Shown in pieces: positions 7,685 to 16,566 of a stretch of DNA of 64,000 nt. The DNA lies in the NCBI GenBank assembly GCA_038521345.1, contig JBCBKU010000004.1:124001-188000 (forward strand), given 5' to 3'. This DNA comes from JBCBKU01 sp038521345. Its GTDB lineage: Bacteria > Pseudomonadota > Alphaproteobacteria > Rhodobacterales > Rhodobacteraceae. The first letter of the stretch is position 1. Each line of letters opens with the position of its first letter. The position numbers were made by a program, and so were the translations under genes. Below the pieces are notes generated by a model that made no database searches, was not told the DNA's origin, and saw nothing but the letters and a program-made list of their open reading frames with translations.

Positions 7685-8652
7685 TACGGCGCGCGGTCGT
7701 GCGTGGGGTTGGTCACTACCTGCCCGAGCGCATCGTTCCCAATTCCCACTTCGAGACACTCGTCGACACCTCCGACGAATGGATCCGGCAACGCACCGGG
7801 ATCGAGCGTCGACACTTTGCGCCCCCTGAACAGACCACCTCGGATTTGGGCGTGGCTGCCGCCGAAGCTGCGTTGGCGGATGCGGGGCTTTCAGCCACGG
7901 ATGTGGACGCCATCGTCGTAGCCACATCGACCGCGGATCTGACTTTTCCGTCTGCAGCCACGATGGTGCAGGCCCGGTTGGGCGTCACAGGCGGCTTCGC
8001 GTTCGACATTCAGGCGGTCTGCGCGGGTTTCGTCTTTGCGCTTTCGACGGCCAACGCATTGATCGTTTCGGGGCAGGCACGGCGCGTTCTGGTCATCGGG
8101 GCCGAGACATTCAGCCGGATTCTGGACATGAGCGACCGCGGCACTTGTGTGTTATTCGGCGACGGGGCTGGGGCGCTGGTCCTCGAGGCGGCCGAAGGTG
8201 AAGGTACGTCCGCGGACCACGGTATTCTCGCCTGTGATCTTCATTCCGACGGACGGTTCCGCGACATCCTGTATGTTGACGGAGGCGTGTCGACCGGAAC
8301 GACCGGGCATCTTCGGATGGAAGGGCGGGAAGTGTTTCGCCACGCGGTCGAGAAACTGGCCGAAACCGGGCATGCCGCCTTGGCCGCCGCAGGCCTAGAG
8401 GCCGGAGATATCGACTGGATCGTCCCCCACCAGGCAAACCTGCGGATCATCAAGTCAACCGCCCAGAAGATGGGTGTGCCGATGGACCAGGTCGTCGTGA
8501 CGGTCCAGGACCACGGCAACACGTCGGCCGCTTCGATCCCTCTGGCGCTGTCGGTCGGGCGCTCTGCTGGCAAGATCAAGGACGGCGATCTGGTCCTTGT
8601 CGAGGCGATTGGCGGAGGGTTGGCGTGGGGAGCCGTCGTGCTGCGCTGGTAA
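7681..8652 (+). CDS. fabH: 3-oxoacyl-ACP synthase III (FabH)
   Basis: Condenses acetyl-CoA with malonyl-ACP to start type II fatty acid synthesis. The 323-residue protein shows the full catalytic triad: C114 in AVCAGF, H250 in VPHQAN and N280 in DHGNTSAASIP. The length is normal for FabH. Its ATG overlaps the plsX stop. After the stop comes a small GCGC-CGAA-GCGC hairpin and then the ihfA promoter region. Confidence 0.97.
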   Translation: MIRRAVVRGVGHYLPERIVPNSHFETLVDTSDEWIRQRTGIERRHFAPPEQTTSDLGVAAAEAALADAGLSATDVDAIVVATSTADLTFPSAATMVQARLGVTGGFAFDIQAVCAGFVFALSTANALIVSGQARRVLVIGAETFSRILDMSDRGTCVLFGDGAGALVLEAAEGEGTSADHGILACDLHSDGRFRDILYVDGGVSTGTTGHLRMEGREVFRHAVEKLAETGHAALAAAGLEAGDIDWIVPHQANLRIIKSTAQKMGVPMDQVVVTVQDHGNTSAASIPLALSVGRSAGKIKDGDLVLVEAIGGGLAWGAVVLRW

Positions 8653-8685
8653 CCGCGCCGAAGCGCTTCGTCCAAGCCGTTGATA

Positions 8686-8715
8686 TTGACTCGGAAAAAC
8701 GCATCGCCCTAAGGT
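8686..8715 (+). promoter_or_regulatory. Predicted promoter of ihfA
   Basis: TTGACT (8686-8691) is a near-perfect -35 box in the 88-base gap after fabH; a weak -10, TAAGGT (8710-8715), follows at 18 bases. The AGGAGAGG ribosome-binding site lies just before the ihfA ATG at 8741. Confidence 0.4.
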
Positions 8716-8740
8716 CGGCAATGGACAGGAGAGGTGCGAG

Positions 8741-9043
8741 ATGAGCGAGAAGACGCTGACGCGGATGGACCTGAGCGAGGCGGTGTTTCGCGAGGTCGGT
8801 CTGTCCCGCAACGAATCCGCGCAGCTCGTGGAAAGCGTGCTGGCCCATATGTCCGACGCCCTTGCCCGCGGCGAGACTGTCAAGATCTCATCATTCGGGA
8901 CCTTTAGCGTCCGTGACAAGGCCGCGCGGATCGGGCGCAATCCCAAGACCGGGCAAGAGGTGCCGATCCACCCCCGTCGGGTTCTGACCTTCCGACCGTC
9001 GCATCTGATGAAGGATCGCGTCGCGGCCGGGAACAAAAACTAG
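8741..9043 (+). CDS. ihfA: Integration host factor subunit alpha
   Basis: DNA-bending architectural protein that forms a heterodimer with IHF-beta and acts in transcription, recombination and replication. 100 residues, typical length; the DNA-binding arm carries RIGRNPKTGQEVPI with the intercalating proline, and SSFGTFSVRDK precedes it. The start MSEKTLTRMDL fits the alpha subunit and distinguishes it from HU. A strong AGGAG site precedes the ATG. The MerR-type gene follows after three bases, so the two are co-transcribed, a common alphaproteobacterial arrangement. Confidence 0.95.
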   Translation: MSEKTLTRMDLSEAVFREVGLSRNESAQLVESVLAHMSDALARGETVKISSFGTFSVRDKAARIGRNPKTGQEVPIHPRRVLTFRPSHLMKDRVAAGNKN

Positions 9044-9046
9044 GTC

Positions 9047-9778
9047 ATGGAAAAATCTCCGGACGCGTTTCGCACGATCTCGGAGGTCGCGGACTGGCTT
9101 GACGTCCCGACGCATGTGCTACGCTTCTGGGAAAGTCGCTTCAGCCAGGTGAAACCGGTCAAACGAGCGGGCGGGCGACGCTATTATCGGCCAAACGACA
9201 TGTTGCTGATCGGCGGCATCAAGGTCCTGCTGCATGACGAAGGCATGACGATCCGCGGCGTACAGAAGCTCTTGCGCGAGGAAGGCATCAAGCATGTCGC
9301 GGGATACTCGAAGCCACTGGGCGCCGAGGACGTGATCGAAGGAACCGCGGTCGAGGAAACGCCCGCGGTCGATAAGAAAGCCAAAGAGCCCGCCAAACCG
9401 GTCGAGGCCGCAGCGCCGCGTGCCGCGGGCGAGGCGGCTGCTGAGGGAACGGAAGGCTCGGAAGTCAGCCCAGAGCCGGAAGACGACGCAGCGGCCCCCA
9501 TGCCGGCCTTCGGGTCGGTCCGGGGACGCAACGCGGCATCCCCAAAGCCTGCCGGGCCAGAGACCGTGACAGAACCTGAACCTGCGGCACCAATCGTTGT
9601 GCCGGGCCTGCCGGAAACTGACCCGGCCGACGATGATCCTGCCTTCAGCGCGGGACCAGCGCTTTCTGTGCGGATCTCGGCGCTTGCTCCGGAACGCCTT
9701 TCAGCGCGGCGGGCAGAACTCGCCCAATTGCACGGTCGCCTTGCGGCGCTGCGCGCGCGCACCGCGCGCACGGGCTGA
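9047..9778 (+). CDS. MerR-family transcriptional regulator
   Basis: A 243-residue regulator with an N-terminal MerR winged helix (FRTISEVADWLDVPTHVLRFWESRF..VKRAGGRRYYR, residues 9-50), a second recognition part up to about residue 85, and a long Ala/Pro/Glu-rich, low-complexity C-terminus with no ligand-binding cysteines. It ends in a basic leucine/arginine helix. Orthologues sit after ihfA in many Alphaproteobacteria; their targets are not known to me. The ATG at 9047 is three bases after the ihfA stop. The low-complexity tail makes a metal sensor unlikely. Confidence 0.85.
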   Translation: MEKSPDAFRTISEVADWLDVPTHVLRFWESRFSQVKPVKRAGGRRYYRPNDMLLIGGIKVLLHDEGMTIRGVQKLLREEGIKHVAGYSKPLGAEDVIEGTAVEETPAVDKKAKEPAKPVEAAAPRAAGEAAAEGTEGSEVSPEPEDDAAAPMPAFGSVRGRNAASPKPAGPETVTEPEPAAPIVVPGLPETDPADDDPAFSAGPALSVRISALAPERLSARRAELAQLHGRLAALRARTARTG

Positions 9779-9839
9779 CGGGTCTGCCAGATATGCGCGG
9801 CAAAGAAGGATCGGACGGCCCGAGACACGGGGCGCCCTC

Positions 9840-9869
9840 TTGCAGCCGGTTCGGGAACGGGTCTATAGG
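9840..9869 (+). promoter_or_regulatory. Predicted promoter of tRNA-Pro
   Basis: TTGCAG (9840-9845), an 18-base spacer and TATAGG (9864-9869) end eight bases before the first base of the tRNA, a suitable distance for a tRNA promoter. Confidence 0.4.
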
Positions 9870-9877
9870 GCGCGGGT

Positions 9878-9955
9878 CGGGCTATGGCGCAGCCTGGTTA
9901 GCGCGTCCGTCTGGGGGACGGAAGGTCGCAGGTTCGAATCCTGCTAGCCCGACCA
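9878..9955 (+). tRNA. tRNA-Pro (anticodon GGG), CCA encoded
   Basis: Complete cloverleaf. The acceptor arm CGGGCTA (9878-9884) pairs with TAGCCCG (9945-9951); the D stem is GCGC/GCGC; the anticodon stem TCCGT/ACGGA encloses the loop CTGGGGG with anticodon GGG; the T arm is GCAGG-TTCGAAT-CCTGC. Discriminator A and an encoded CCA follow (9952-9955). It reads proline codons CCC (and CCU by wobble). It stands between the MerR-type gene and the dCTP deaminase gene. No integrase or attachment-site duplication was seen next to it. Confidence 0.97.
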
Positions 9956-9986
9956 CTCACAACCATCCGACGAAAGACCAAGGCTG

Positions 9987-11054
9987 ATGACAGGGGTTCT
10001 ACCTGATCGCCGCATTGAAGAGCTGGTGTCGCAAGGGGCGCTTTCTGCTCAGGCCGGATTGGACGCCGGGCAAGTTCAGCCCGCATCGGTCGATCTGCGA
10101 CTGGGCCGCACCGCCTACCGCATACGCGCGTCGTTCCTTGGCCAAGGCTATCCGATCCTCGACCGCTTGCCGGACTTTGCAATGCACCGGATGGACCTGT
10201 CCGATGGCGCGCTTCTTGAGCAGGGCTGCGTTTATCTGGTCGAGTTGCAGGAACAGCTCGCACTTCCGACGGGCATCTCGGCCGTGACGAACGCCAAATC
10301 CTCGACCGGGCGTCTGGATCTTCTGACCCGGACGATCACCGATGCCGGAACCGAGTTTGACCGTATCGCGCCGGGTTATGCCGGGCCACTTTACGCCGAG
10401 ATTTGTCCGCGGTCTTTTTCGGTTCTGGTCCGTCCGGGCATGCGGTTGAACCAGATCCGGTTCCGGGATGGTGCGGCCCGGCTGGACGATGAGGCGCTCG
10501 CAGCGCTTCATGCCGAAACGCCTCTGGTCGACACGGAGCCGCTGATTTCCGACGGGCTGGCATTCTCGGTCGATTTAACCGGCGAGGGCCCGGCCGGGTA
10601 CCGCGCAAAACCTCATGCCGGCATGATCGATCTGGACCGTATCGGTGCCTATGATCCCGCCGCATTCTGGGAAGAAATCCGGGCCGAGGACGGGCGGATC
10701 ATCCTCGATCCCGGTGCGTTCTATATCCTCGTCAGCCGAGAGGCCGTGACAATCCCCCCAACGCATGCCGCCGAGATGGCTCCTTATATGGCCATGGCGG
10801 GCGAATTCCGCGTCCATTACGCCGGTTTCTTCGATCCCGGATTTGGCTGGGCCGAAGCGGGCGGAGCCGGGTCACGTGGCGTTCTTGAGGTGCGTTGCCA
10901 CGAGGCGCCGTTCGTCCTCGAACACGGACAGGTCGTGGGCCGGCTTGTTTACGAGCGGATGGCCGAAGTCCCGAGCCGCCTTTATGGAGCGGGGATTGCG
11001 TCAAACTACCAAGGCCAGGGCCTCAAACTTTCAAAGCACTTCCACGCGCCGTAG
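9987..11054 (+). CDS. dcd: 2'-deoxycytidine 5'-triphosphate deaminase, long alphaproteobacterial form
   Basis: Deaminates dCTP to dUTP for thymidylate synthesis. At 355 residues it is about twice the length of E. coli Dcd (193), the duplicated form (DCD_N plus DCD_C) found in Alphaproteobacteria. The first half has QPASVDLRLG (about residues 31-40), AVTNAKSSTGRLDLLTR, and CPRSFSVLVRPGMRLNQIRF; the second half repeats the jelly-roll (ITVP-type strand, AGFFDPGFG, HEAPFVLEHGQVVGRLVYE). Starts at ATG 9987, 31 bases after the tRNA end. Convergent with the scpB-distal small gene (15-base gap). Confidence 0.93.
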   Translation: MTGVLPDRRIEELVSQGALSAQAGLDAGQVQPASVDLRLGRTAYRIRASFLGQGYPILDRLPDFAMHRMDLSDGALLEQGCVYLVELQEQLALPTGISAVTNAKSSTGRLDLLTRTITDAGTEFDRIAPGYAGPLYAEICPRSFSVLVRPGMRLNQIRFRDGAARLDDEALAALHAETPLVDTEPLISDGLAFSVDLTGEGPAGYRAKPHAGMIDLDRIGAYDPAAFWEEIRAEDGRIILDPGAFYILVSREAVTIPPTHAAEMAPYMAMAGEFRVHYAGFFDPGFGWAEAGGAGSRGVLEVRCHEAPFVLEHGQVVGRLVYERMAEVPSRLYGAGIASNYQGQGLKLSKHFHAP

Positions 11055-11069
11055 CGGCGCGGGTCGCAC

Positions 11070-11255
11070 TTATGCCTGATCTCCGGGGTTTCTGGTCGGG
11101 TCCGAGGTTTGTGCCGTCTGGCCGGTCTTGGTCGAAGATGGCGCGGCCTTCTGCATGCCACGGCTTGCCGCGTTCATTCCGGCGTTGATCCCCTTGTTAA
11201 CCACCCGGCGCATGACCTGCCGGATCACCAAGTTCACAATCTGATTCATGTTCAT
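11070..11255 (-). CDS. Conserved-looking small protein, function unknown
   Basis: A 61-residue basic protein beginning MNMNQIVNLVIRQVMRR, a predicted amphipathic helix, with a disordered Ser/Thr/Gly-rich C-terminus. An AGGAG site 7 bases before the ATG at 11255 lies inside the 3' end of scpB, and the stop-to-start gap is three bases, so it is very likely a real last gene of the operon. No family recognised. In related genomes, as I recall, tatABC follow scpB; none is seen here. Confidence 0.6.
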   Translation of the reverse strand: MNMNQIVNLVIRQVMRRVVNKGINAGMNAASRGMQKAAPSSTKTGQTAQTSDPTRNPGDQA

Positions 11256-11258
11256 AGC

Positions 11259-11942
11259 TCACTCCTGCCTTTCGCCGCTCTTGGCGGTCGCGTCGGTCGT
11301 ATTGGGGTCGTCGAACATTTCCGGTTGGCTGTCGTCTTCATCGGTTTCGGCCTCGGGCGGCGGGCGGTTATCCAACAGCCCCGCCGCGCGCAGTTCCTTC
11401 AGACCCGGAAGGTCCCGCGCGCTTTCTAGGCCGAAATGGTCAAGGAAGGCTTCCGTCACAACGAAAGTGACCGGCCGTCCCGGTGTCATGCGCCGGCGCC
11501 CAAGGCGGATCCACTCCAGTTCGAGGAGCTGGTCGATCGTTCCGCGCGACACGCTCACCCCCCGGATCTCTTCGATCTCGGCACGTGTGACCGGCTGATG
11601 ATAGGCCACAATGGCAAGGGTTTCGATGGCCGCACGGCTGAGTTTGCGGGTTTCGACCGTTTCCTTGCGCATGAGGAAGCCGAGATCCGGAGCCGTCCGG
11701 ATGGCCCAGGCTTCGCCGACCCGGGTCAATGCGACGCCCCGGCCCTCGTAGCGTTTGGCAAGCAGTTCCAGCGCGGCCTTCGCGTCGGCACCATGGGGCA
11801 TCCTTGCATTCAACTCGGCGACGCCGACGGGGTCTGCGGACGCAAACAAGATTGCCTCGACCATCCGCTCCTGTTCGGCAAGCGGCGGCGCTTCGAACAG
11901 GCTCTCAGTTTCGGGAGCATCGCCAGGCGCGGGATCAGACAT
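11259..11942 (-). CDS. scpB: SMC-Scp complex subunit ScpB
   Basis: Winged-helix kite subunit that, with ScpA and SMC, forms the condensin complex for chromosome segregation. 227 residues; the core contains MVEAILFASADPVGVAEL, KLSRAAIETLAIVAYHQP and TRAEIEEIRGVSVSRGTIDQL, the standard ScpB motifs. The tail from about residue 185 is acidic and disordered. The ATG at 11942 overlaps the end of scpA by 8 bases, which supports this start and co-translation; longer in-frame readings would start inside scpA. Confidence 0.94.
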   Translation of the reverse strand: MSDPAPGDAPETESLFEAPPLAEQERMVEAILFASADPVGVAELNARMPHGADAKAALELLAKRYEGRGVALTRVGEAWAIRTAPDLGFLMRKETVETRKLSRAAIETLAIVAYHQPVTRAEIEEIRGVSVSRGTIDQLLELEWIRLGRRRMTPGRPVTFVVTEAFLDHFGLESARDLPGLKELRAAGLLDNRPPPEAETDEDDSQPEMFDDPNTTDATAKSGERQE

Positions 11943-12735
11943 CGCGACGCCTCCGAAGCTGAATCGGAGCGAAAGACCCGGACTGGCGAATCTCGGCACT
12001 GCCTTGCTTTACCAGTTCGAGTGAGGCCGCAAACGTTGCCGCGGTGGCCGATCGGCGGCGCGCGGGATCGGCCTGCCACTCGTCGGGAAGCCAGTTTGTA
12101 AGATCCGTCCACTCGCCTGCAAAGCCGATCAACGGGCGAAGGCGGTCCAGCGCCTGCTCCATCGTCAGGATATGGTCCCGGTCCATCACGTAGGGACGGA
12201 ACTCGTCCTTGGTTCGGATCCGCGCATAGCCTTGCATGAGATCCAGAAGCGTGGCCGTGAAACGCACCCGGCGGACACGCGTGACATCTTCAGGGACACC
12301 GCGCGGGAAGAAATCGCGGCCTTTCTGGTCGCGGGCCATAAGCTTCGCTGCAGCATCGCGCATGGCCTGCAGGCGTTCGAGTTGAAACGCCAGATGTGCT
12401 GCGAGGTCTTCGCCCGAGGGCCCCTCTTCGGCGGGATCCGGTGGCAGCAGAAGACGCGACTTGAGAAAGGCCAACCACGCGGCCATCACCAGATAGTCGG
12501 CCGCAAGTTCGATCCGAAGCGCTTTGGCCTGTTCGATGAAGGCCAGATACTGGCGCGCCAAAGCAAGGATCGAGATGGTGCGCAGATCCACCTTCTGGGT
12601 GCGCGACAGTGTCAGCAACAGATCGAGCGGACCTTCGAACCCGTCCACATCGACAATCAGCGCCTCGGCGGCGCGCCGTGCATCGACATGCAGGACTGTC
12701 GCGTCCATTTCGGTATCGGGCTGTGTCTCAGGCAT
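11935..12735 (-). CDS. scpA: SMC-Scp complex subunit ScpA (kleisin)
   Basis: Kleisin that bridges SMC heads in the bacterial condensin. 266 residues; N-terminal domain has VDGFEGPLDLLLTLSRTQKVDL (kept here in part) and YLVMAAWLAFLKSRLLLP, the diagnostic kleisin helix; the C-terminal winged helix contains TATLLDLMQGYARI and AATFAASLELVKQG. The ATG at 12735 overlaps the nagZ stop by 8 bases and gives the usual MPETQ-type short N-terminus. Lies between nagZ and scpB with overlaps on both sides. Confidence 0.94.
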   Translation of the reverse strand: MPETQPDTEMDATVLHVDARRAAEALIVDVDGFEGPLDLLLTLSRTQKVDLRTISILALARQYLAFIEQAKALRIELAADYLVMAAWLAFLKSRLLLPPDPAEEGPSGEDLAAHLAFQLERLQAMRDAAAKLMARDQKGRDFFPRGVPEDVTRVRRVRFTATLLDLMQGYARIRTKDEFRPYVMDRDHILTMEQALDRLRPLIGFAGEWTDLTNWLPDEWQADPARRRSATAATFAASLELVKQGSAEIRQSGSFAPIQLRRRRDV

Positions 12736-13756
12736 GGCCGCAGCTTTCCTCCATGGCCAGGAGTTCGGCGCGAAGACCGTCAATGTCAATGGCGGCGGCA
12801 GTGGGGCGCCCGGCAATCGCCGCGGCCGCCCGACGGCGCGCATCATCGCTTTGGAGGCCCGCCGCAGCAACGACCGCTTCCATCTCGGCCAGAACCCCGG
12901 TGCAGTGCAGCACCAGATCACACCCGGCCGCGATCGCCCCTTCCGACCTATAGGCCAACGTGCCCGGCAAGGCCTGCATCGAGATATCGTCGGTCATCAG
13001 GAGGTTCGCAAACCCGATGCGCGCGCGTAAGAACGCAAGAACAGCAGGCGACAGCGTCGAGGGTGTCTCGGGATCGATAGCCTTGAAGACAAGGTGGGCG
13101 GTCATGCCCATCGAGAGGTCGGCGAGCGCCCGGAAAGGTGCAAAATCCGTCGCCTCGAGCGTGGCAAGGTCCGTGTCCACCACCGGCAGCGCCAGGTGGC
13201 TGTCAAGAAACGCGCGCCCGTGCCCCGGCATATGCTTTAGAACTGACGAGACGCCACTTGCCGTGTGACCGTCGGCCACGGCGCGTGCGCGCACCGTCAC
13301 CTCATCCGCCGTCGTGCCATAGCACCGGTTGCGGAGGACCGCATGTGTGTCGGGTCGGGCGATATCGGCCAAGGGCGCGCAATTCACGTCGATCCCGAGG
13401 TCGCGCAGATCGTGGGCAATCAGCCGCGCCCGGACCCAGAGCGCGCGGATCGGATCGCGAGACGTCTCCGCCATATCCAGTGCGGGCGGAAACTCATGAC
13501 CCAAACCAACGGGGAACCGGCTGACGCGCCCCCCCTCTTGGTCAATCAGGATCGGGGCGTCGCGACCCACGGCGTCGCGCAGCGCCGCGGTGAGCGTACG
13601 GGTCTGGTCCCGGCTTTCGATATTGCGGGCAAAGAGAATGAAACCGAAAGGATCGGCGTCTCGGAAAAAGATCGCCTCGTCATGCCCGAGCACAGGGCCG
13701 GAAGGGGCAAGGATCGTGGCACCGGTTCCGGTGGCATGGTCCCCTGCCCCGCCCAT
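12728..13756 (-). CDS. nagZ: Beta-N-acetylhexosaminidase (NagZ)
   Basis: Glycoside hydrolase family 3 enzyme that removes N-acetylglucosamine from anhydromuropeptides in peptidoglycan recycling. 342 residues, normal length. Motifs: ILIDQEGGRVSRF, the general acid/base loop KHMPGHGRAFLDSH and the nucleophile segment LLMTDDISMQAL with the catalytic aspartate. No signal peptide, so cytoplasmic as in E. coli NagZ. Starts three bases after the SPOR gene stop and overlaps scpA; part of the argS-SPOR-nagZ-scpAB unit. Confidence 0.95.
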   Translation of the reverse strand: MGGAGDHATGTGATILAPSGPVLGHDEAIFFRDADPFGFILFARNIESRDQTRTLTAALRDAVGRDAPILIDQEGGRVSRFPVGLGHEFPPALDMAETSRDPIRALWVRARLIAHDLRDLGIDVNCAPLADIARPDTHAVLRNRCYGTTADEVTVRARAVADGHTASGVSSVLKHMPGHGRAFLDSHLALPVVDTDLATLEATDFAPFRALADLSMGMTAHLVFKAIDPETPSTLSPAVLAFLRARIGFANLLMTDDISMQALPGTLAYRSEGAIAAGCDLVLHCTGVLAEMEAVVAAAGLQSDDARRRAAAAIAGRPTAAAIDIDGLRAELLAMEESCGHA

Positions 13757-13759
13757 CGC

Positions 13760-14710
13760 CTAGCGTTGCACCACGGGGATGCAATCGACATCTTCGGCGA
13801 CGAGCACCGCGCAGAAACGGCGGGCATCCGAAAGATCCTCAAAACCCATTGCGCGCAGCCGATAGAAGCTGCGGCCGCCGGCGCGTGTCTCTTGAATGAG
13901 CCGGGTGCGCGGACCGAAGTAGATCGTGAAGTCCCGAGAAAGCGTGGTCCAAGCCGCCTCGGCATCAGCGGCGGATTCGAACGCGCCCAACTGAACAAGC
14001 CGTGTGCCCACCGGCACGTCGGTCAGAGATGGCGCGGCCGCGTCGGTCGTGGCCGCGGGTGTTTCGGGCGTAAACGCCGTCGACTCGATCCGCACAATAT
14101 CGTTCGGGCGCAAGGCAGGACGCGGCGACCGTACGACACCCGGAGCGCTGGCCGGGACCAAATCCGATGTCTCGACGGCGGGGTCCGGTTCGACGCCCAG
14201 CGCTTCGGCGATGGCCAATTCGATGGCCGACAGCGTTTCACCGCCCGCAGTTTCAGGTGCAGTGTCCGCATCGGGCACTGCTGCAGACGCATCGTCAGAA
14301 GCGGAGGGCGCCACCGTCTCGGCATCGCCCGGCGTGTCGGGTAGAAGCGACGCCATGGGCAAGTCTTCTTCGGCCAGATCAAGGGGTGCCGGCGCGAGCA
14401 CGACTTCTTCGGGCGGTGGCGCTGCGGGCTCGTCTGCCGCGATCCTGTTTACGGCAAGGCCCTGATGCGCGGCCTCGACCCCACCCGGATCCTCGGGTGC
14501 CACGCGCATCGGCCCTTCGAGAGCTCGAACAACCGGCACGCCCGTGGCGTCGCGCTTCAGGAGTTCCCAACCCCAAAGGCCAAGACCACAGACAAGGGCA
14601 AGCGACACTGCTGCACCGGCCCAGTTCACAAGCTGAGATACCGACGCGCCCTCGCGTGCGCCGGTCCCGTCCATATGGTCCGAAAAGGACCCGAATTCGA
14701 GATCTGCCAT
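13760..14710 (-). CDS. SPOR-domain protein, single-pass membrane
   Basis: A 316-residue protein: short cytoplasmic N-terminus, one membrane segment (about residues 27-47, VNWAGAAVSLALVCGLGLWG), a long acidic Ala/Pro-rich periplasmic linker and a C-terminal SPOR domain (about 235-316; RLVQLGAFESAADAEAAW and YFGPRTRLIQETRAGGRSFYRLRAMGF). SPOR domains bind denuded glycan strands at the division septum, so a role in cell division or envelope remodelling is likely. Downstream of argS by 71 bases and three bases before nagZ. Confidence 0.88.
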   Translation of the reverse strand: MADLEFGSFSDHMDGTGAREGASVSQLVNWAGAAVSLALVCGLGLWGWELLKRDATGVPVVRALEGPMRVAPEDPGGVEAAHQGLAVNRIAADEPAAPPPEEVVLAPAPLDLAEEDLPMASLLPDTPGDAETVAPSASDDASAAVPDADTAPETAGGETLSAIELAIAEALGVEPDPAVETSDLVPASAPGVVRSPRPALRPNDIVRIESTAFTPETPAATTDAAAPSLTDVPVGTRLVQLGAFESAADAEAAWTTLSRDFTIYFGPRTRLIQETRAGGRSFYRLRAMGFEDLSDARRFCAVLVAEDVDCIPVVQR

Positions 14711-14781
14711 ACCGCCTCGCTCGTCAGCCGGACTTTTTGTCCGGTCTTGCTGCCTCGTCCCCGGCGGCGGCGCCTTCTTGA

Positions 14782-16506
14782 TCAGCGCATTTCGTCCATC
14801 GGGGTCACGCCAAGGATACCTAATCCTGTGGAAATAACAACGCCAACGGCACGGGGCAGCGCCGTTTTCGCCGCTGTCGCCTCGGCATCGTCCTCGTGGA
14901 TGAAGCGCAGGCCCGGGTGCTCGTTGCCCTTGTTCCAGAGCGCGTGGAAGTCAGAGGCAAGCTCATAGAGGTAGAAGGCAACCCGGTGCGGTTCGTGGTT
15001 CTTCGCGGCAATCTCGACCAGCCGGGGCCATTCGGCGATCTTTCGGGCGACGGCGAATTCGGCCTCGTCGGTCATGATCGGGTGATCCGAAATGGGCAAC
15101 CCCGCGGCTTCCGCCTTGCGGATGACTGACTGTACCCGGGCGTGGGCGTATTGCACGTAGAAGACCGGGTTGTCCTTCGAATGCTGGGTCACTTCTTCGA
15201 AGTCGAAGTCGAGCGGCGCATCATTCTTACGGGTCAACATGTGAAAGCGGGTCACGTCGGGACCGACCTCATCCACCACATCGCGCAGACTCACGAACGT
15301 GCCGGCCCGCTTGGACATCTTGAATGGCTCGCCGCCCTTGAAGAGCTTCACGAGCTGCGTGAGCTTGATGTCGAGAGGCACGGCCCCGTCGGACAACGCC
15401 GACACCGCCGCTTTCATCCGTTTCACATACCCGCCGTGGTCGGCGCCAAAGACGTCGATCAGCTCGTCATAGCCGCGTTCGACCTTGTCCCAGTGATACG
15501 CGATGTCGGGTGCGAAATAGGTCCACGACCCGTCCGATTTCTTGATCGGGCGGTCCACGTCGTCGCCATGATCGGTCGAACGGAAGAGCGTCTGTTCGCG
15601 GGGTTCCCAATCCTCGGGGACCTTGCCTTTCGGGGGCTCAAGCGTGCCGACATAAATCAGGCCCTTCCGGTCCAGAGTCTCGATGGCCTCTTCAATCCGG
15701 CCCGAGCCATACAGAGACTTCTCCGAAAAAAACTGGTCCATGGCGACGCCAAGCGCCGCCAGATCGCCGCGGATCAGGTCCATCATGGCGTCCGTGGCAA
15801 ACTCGCGAACCTCGGACAACCAAAACTGCTCGCCCTTGTCCACAAAAGCCTCGCCGACCTTGTCCTTCAGGGCTTGGCCGACCGGGATCAGGTAGTCGCC
15901 GGGATAGGTGCCGTCTTCGAATGCCACCTTCTGCCCATGCGCTTCGAGATATCTGAGATAGACCGACCGGGCGAGGACATCGACCTGCGCGCCACCATCG
16001 TTGATGTAGTATTCACGCGTCACGTCATAGCCCGCGGCCTGCAAGAGCGAGGCCAGCGCATCGCCGAAAATCGCGCCCCGTGCGTGACCGACGTGAAGCG
16101 GGCCGGTCGGATTGGCGCTGACATATTCCACATTGACTTTGACGCCGGCCCCCATGCCCGAATGTCCAAAAGCCGAACCCGCGTCGATCGCTTCGGTGAC
16201 CACGTCGTGCCATGTCTCGGGCGAGAGCCGGAGGTTGAGAAAGCCCGGGCCCGCGACCTCGGCAACCGAGACACGCAGGTCTGACTTCAGGCGTGCGGCT
16301 AGTGCTGAGGCGATGTCCCGCGGCGCCTGCCCTGCGGGTTTGGCCAGAACCATGGCCGCATTGGTTGCCATGTCGCCATGGGCCTTGTCCTTCGGCGGCT
16401 CGACCGCCACAGCGCCATAGTTGAGGCCGGTGGGCAGGTCACCATCGGCCACCATGGCGTCCAGCGTTTCGATGACGAGCGTGCGGATATCGGCGAAGAG
16501 GTTCAT
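14782..16506 (-). CDS. argS: Arginine--tRNA ligase
   Basis: Class I aminoacyl-tRNA synthetase charging tRNA-Arg. 574 residues from the ATG at 16506 (MNLFADIRTLVIETLDAM). The N-terminal Add-1 domain is followed by the HIGH motif as HVGHARGA within NPTGPLHVGHARGAIFGDAL, the KMSKS-type loop FKMSKRAGTF, and the DALR anticodon-binding domain at the end (FYLYELASDFHALWNKG). An in-frame ATG 12 codons upstream lacks support. It is 60 bases downstream of the helical hypothetical gene. Confidence 0.97.
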   Translation of the reverse strand: MNLFADIRTLVIETLDAMVADGDLPTGLNYGAVAVEPPKDKAHGDMATNAAMVLAKPAGQAPRDIASALAARLKSDLRVSVAEVAGPGFLNLRLSPETWHDVVTEAIDAGSAFGHSGMGAGVKVNVEYVSANPTGPLHVGHARGAIFGDALASLLQAAGYDVTREYYINDGGAQVDVLARSVYLRYLEAHGQKVAFEDGTYPGDYLIPVGQALKDKVGEAFVDKGEQFWLSEVREFATDAMMDLIRGDLAALGVAMDQFFSEKSLYGSGRIEEAIETLDRKGLIYVGTLEPPKGKVPEDWEPREQTLFRSTDHGDDVDRPIKKSDGSWTYFAPDIAYHWDKVERGYDELIDVFGADHGGYVKRMKAAVSALSDGAVPLDIKLTQLVKLFKGGEPFKMSKRAGTFVSLRDVVDEVGPDVTRFHMLTRKNDAPLDFDFEEVTQHSKDNPVFYVQYAHARVQSVIRKAEAAGLPISDHPIMTDEAEFAVARKIAEWPRLVEIAAKNHEPHRVAFYLYELASDFHALWNKGNEHPGLRFIHEDDAEATAAKTALPRAVGVVISTGLGILGVTPMDEMR

Positions 16507-16566
16507 GGCAGCGGCTCTACCGAGGGCGGGTTCAGAGGTCAACGCAGGGCGATTGGGTGTCTCGTC

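Noticed and set aside
9878..9955. Integration site at tRNA-Pro
   Set aside because: No integrase gene and no second copy of the tRNA 3' end was noticed nearby.
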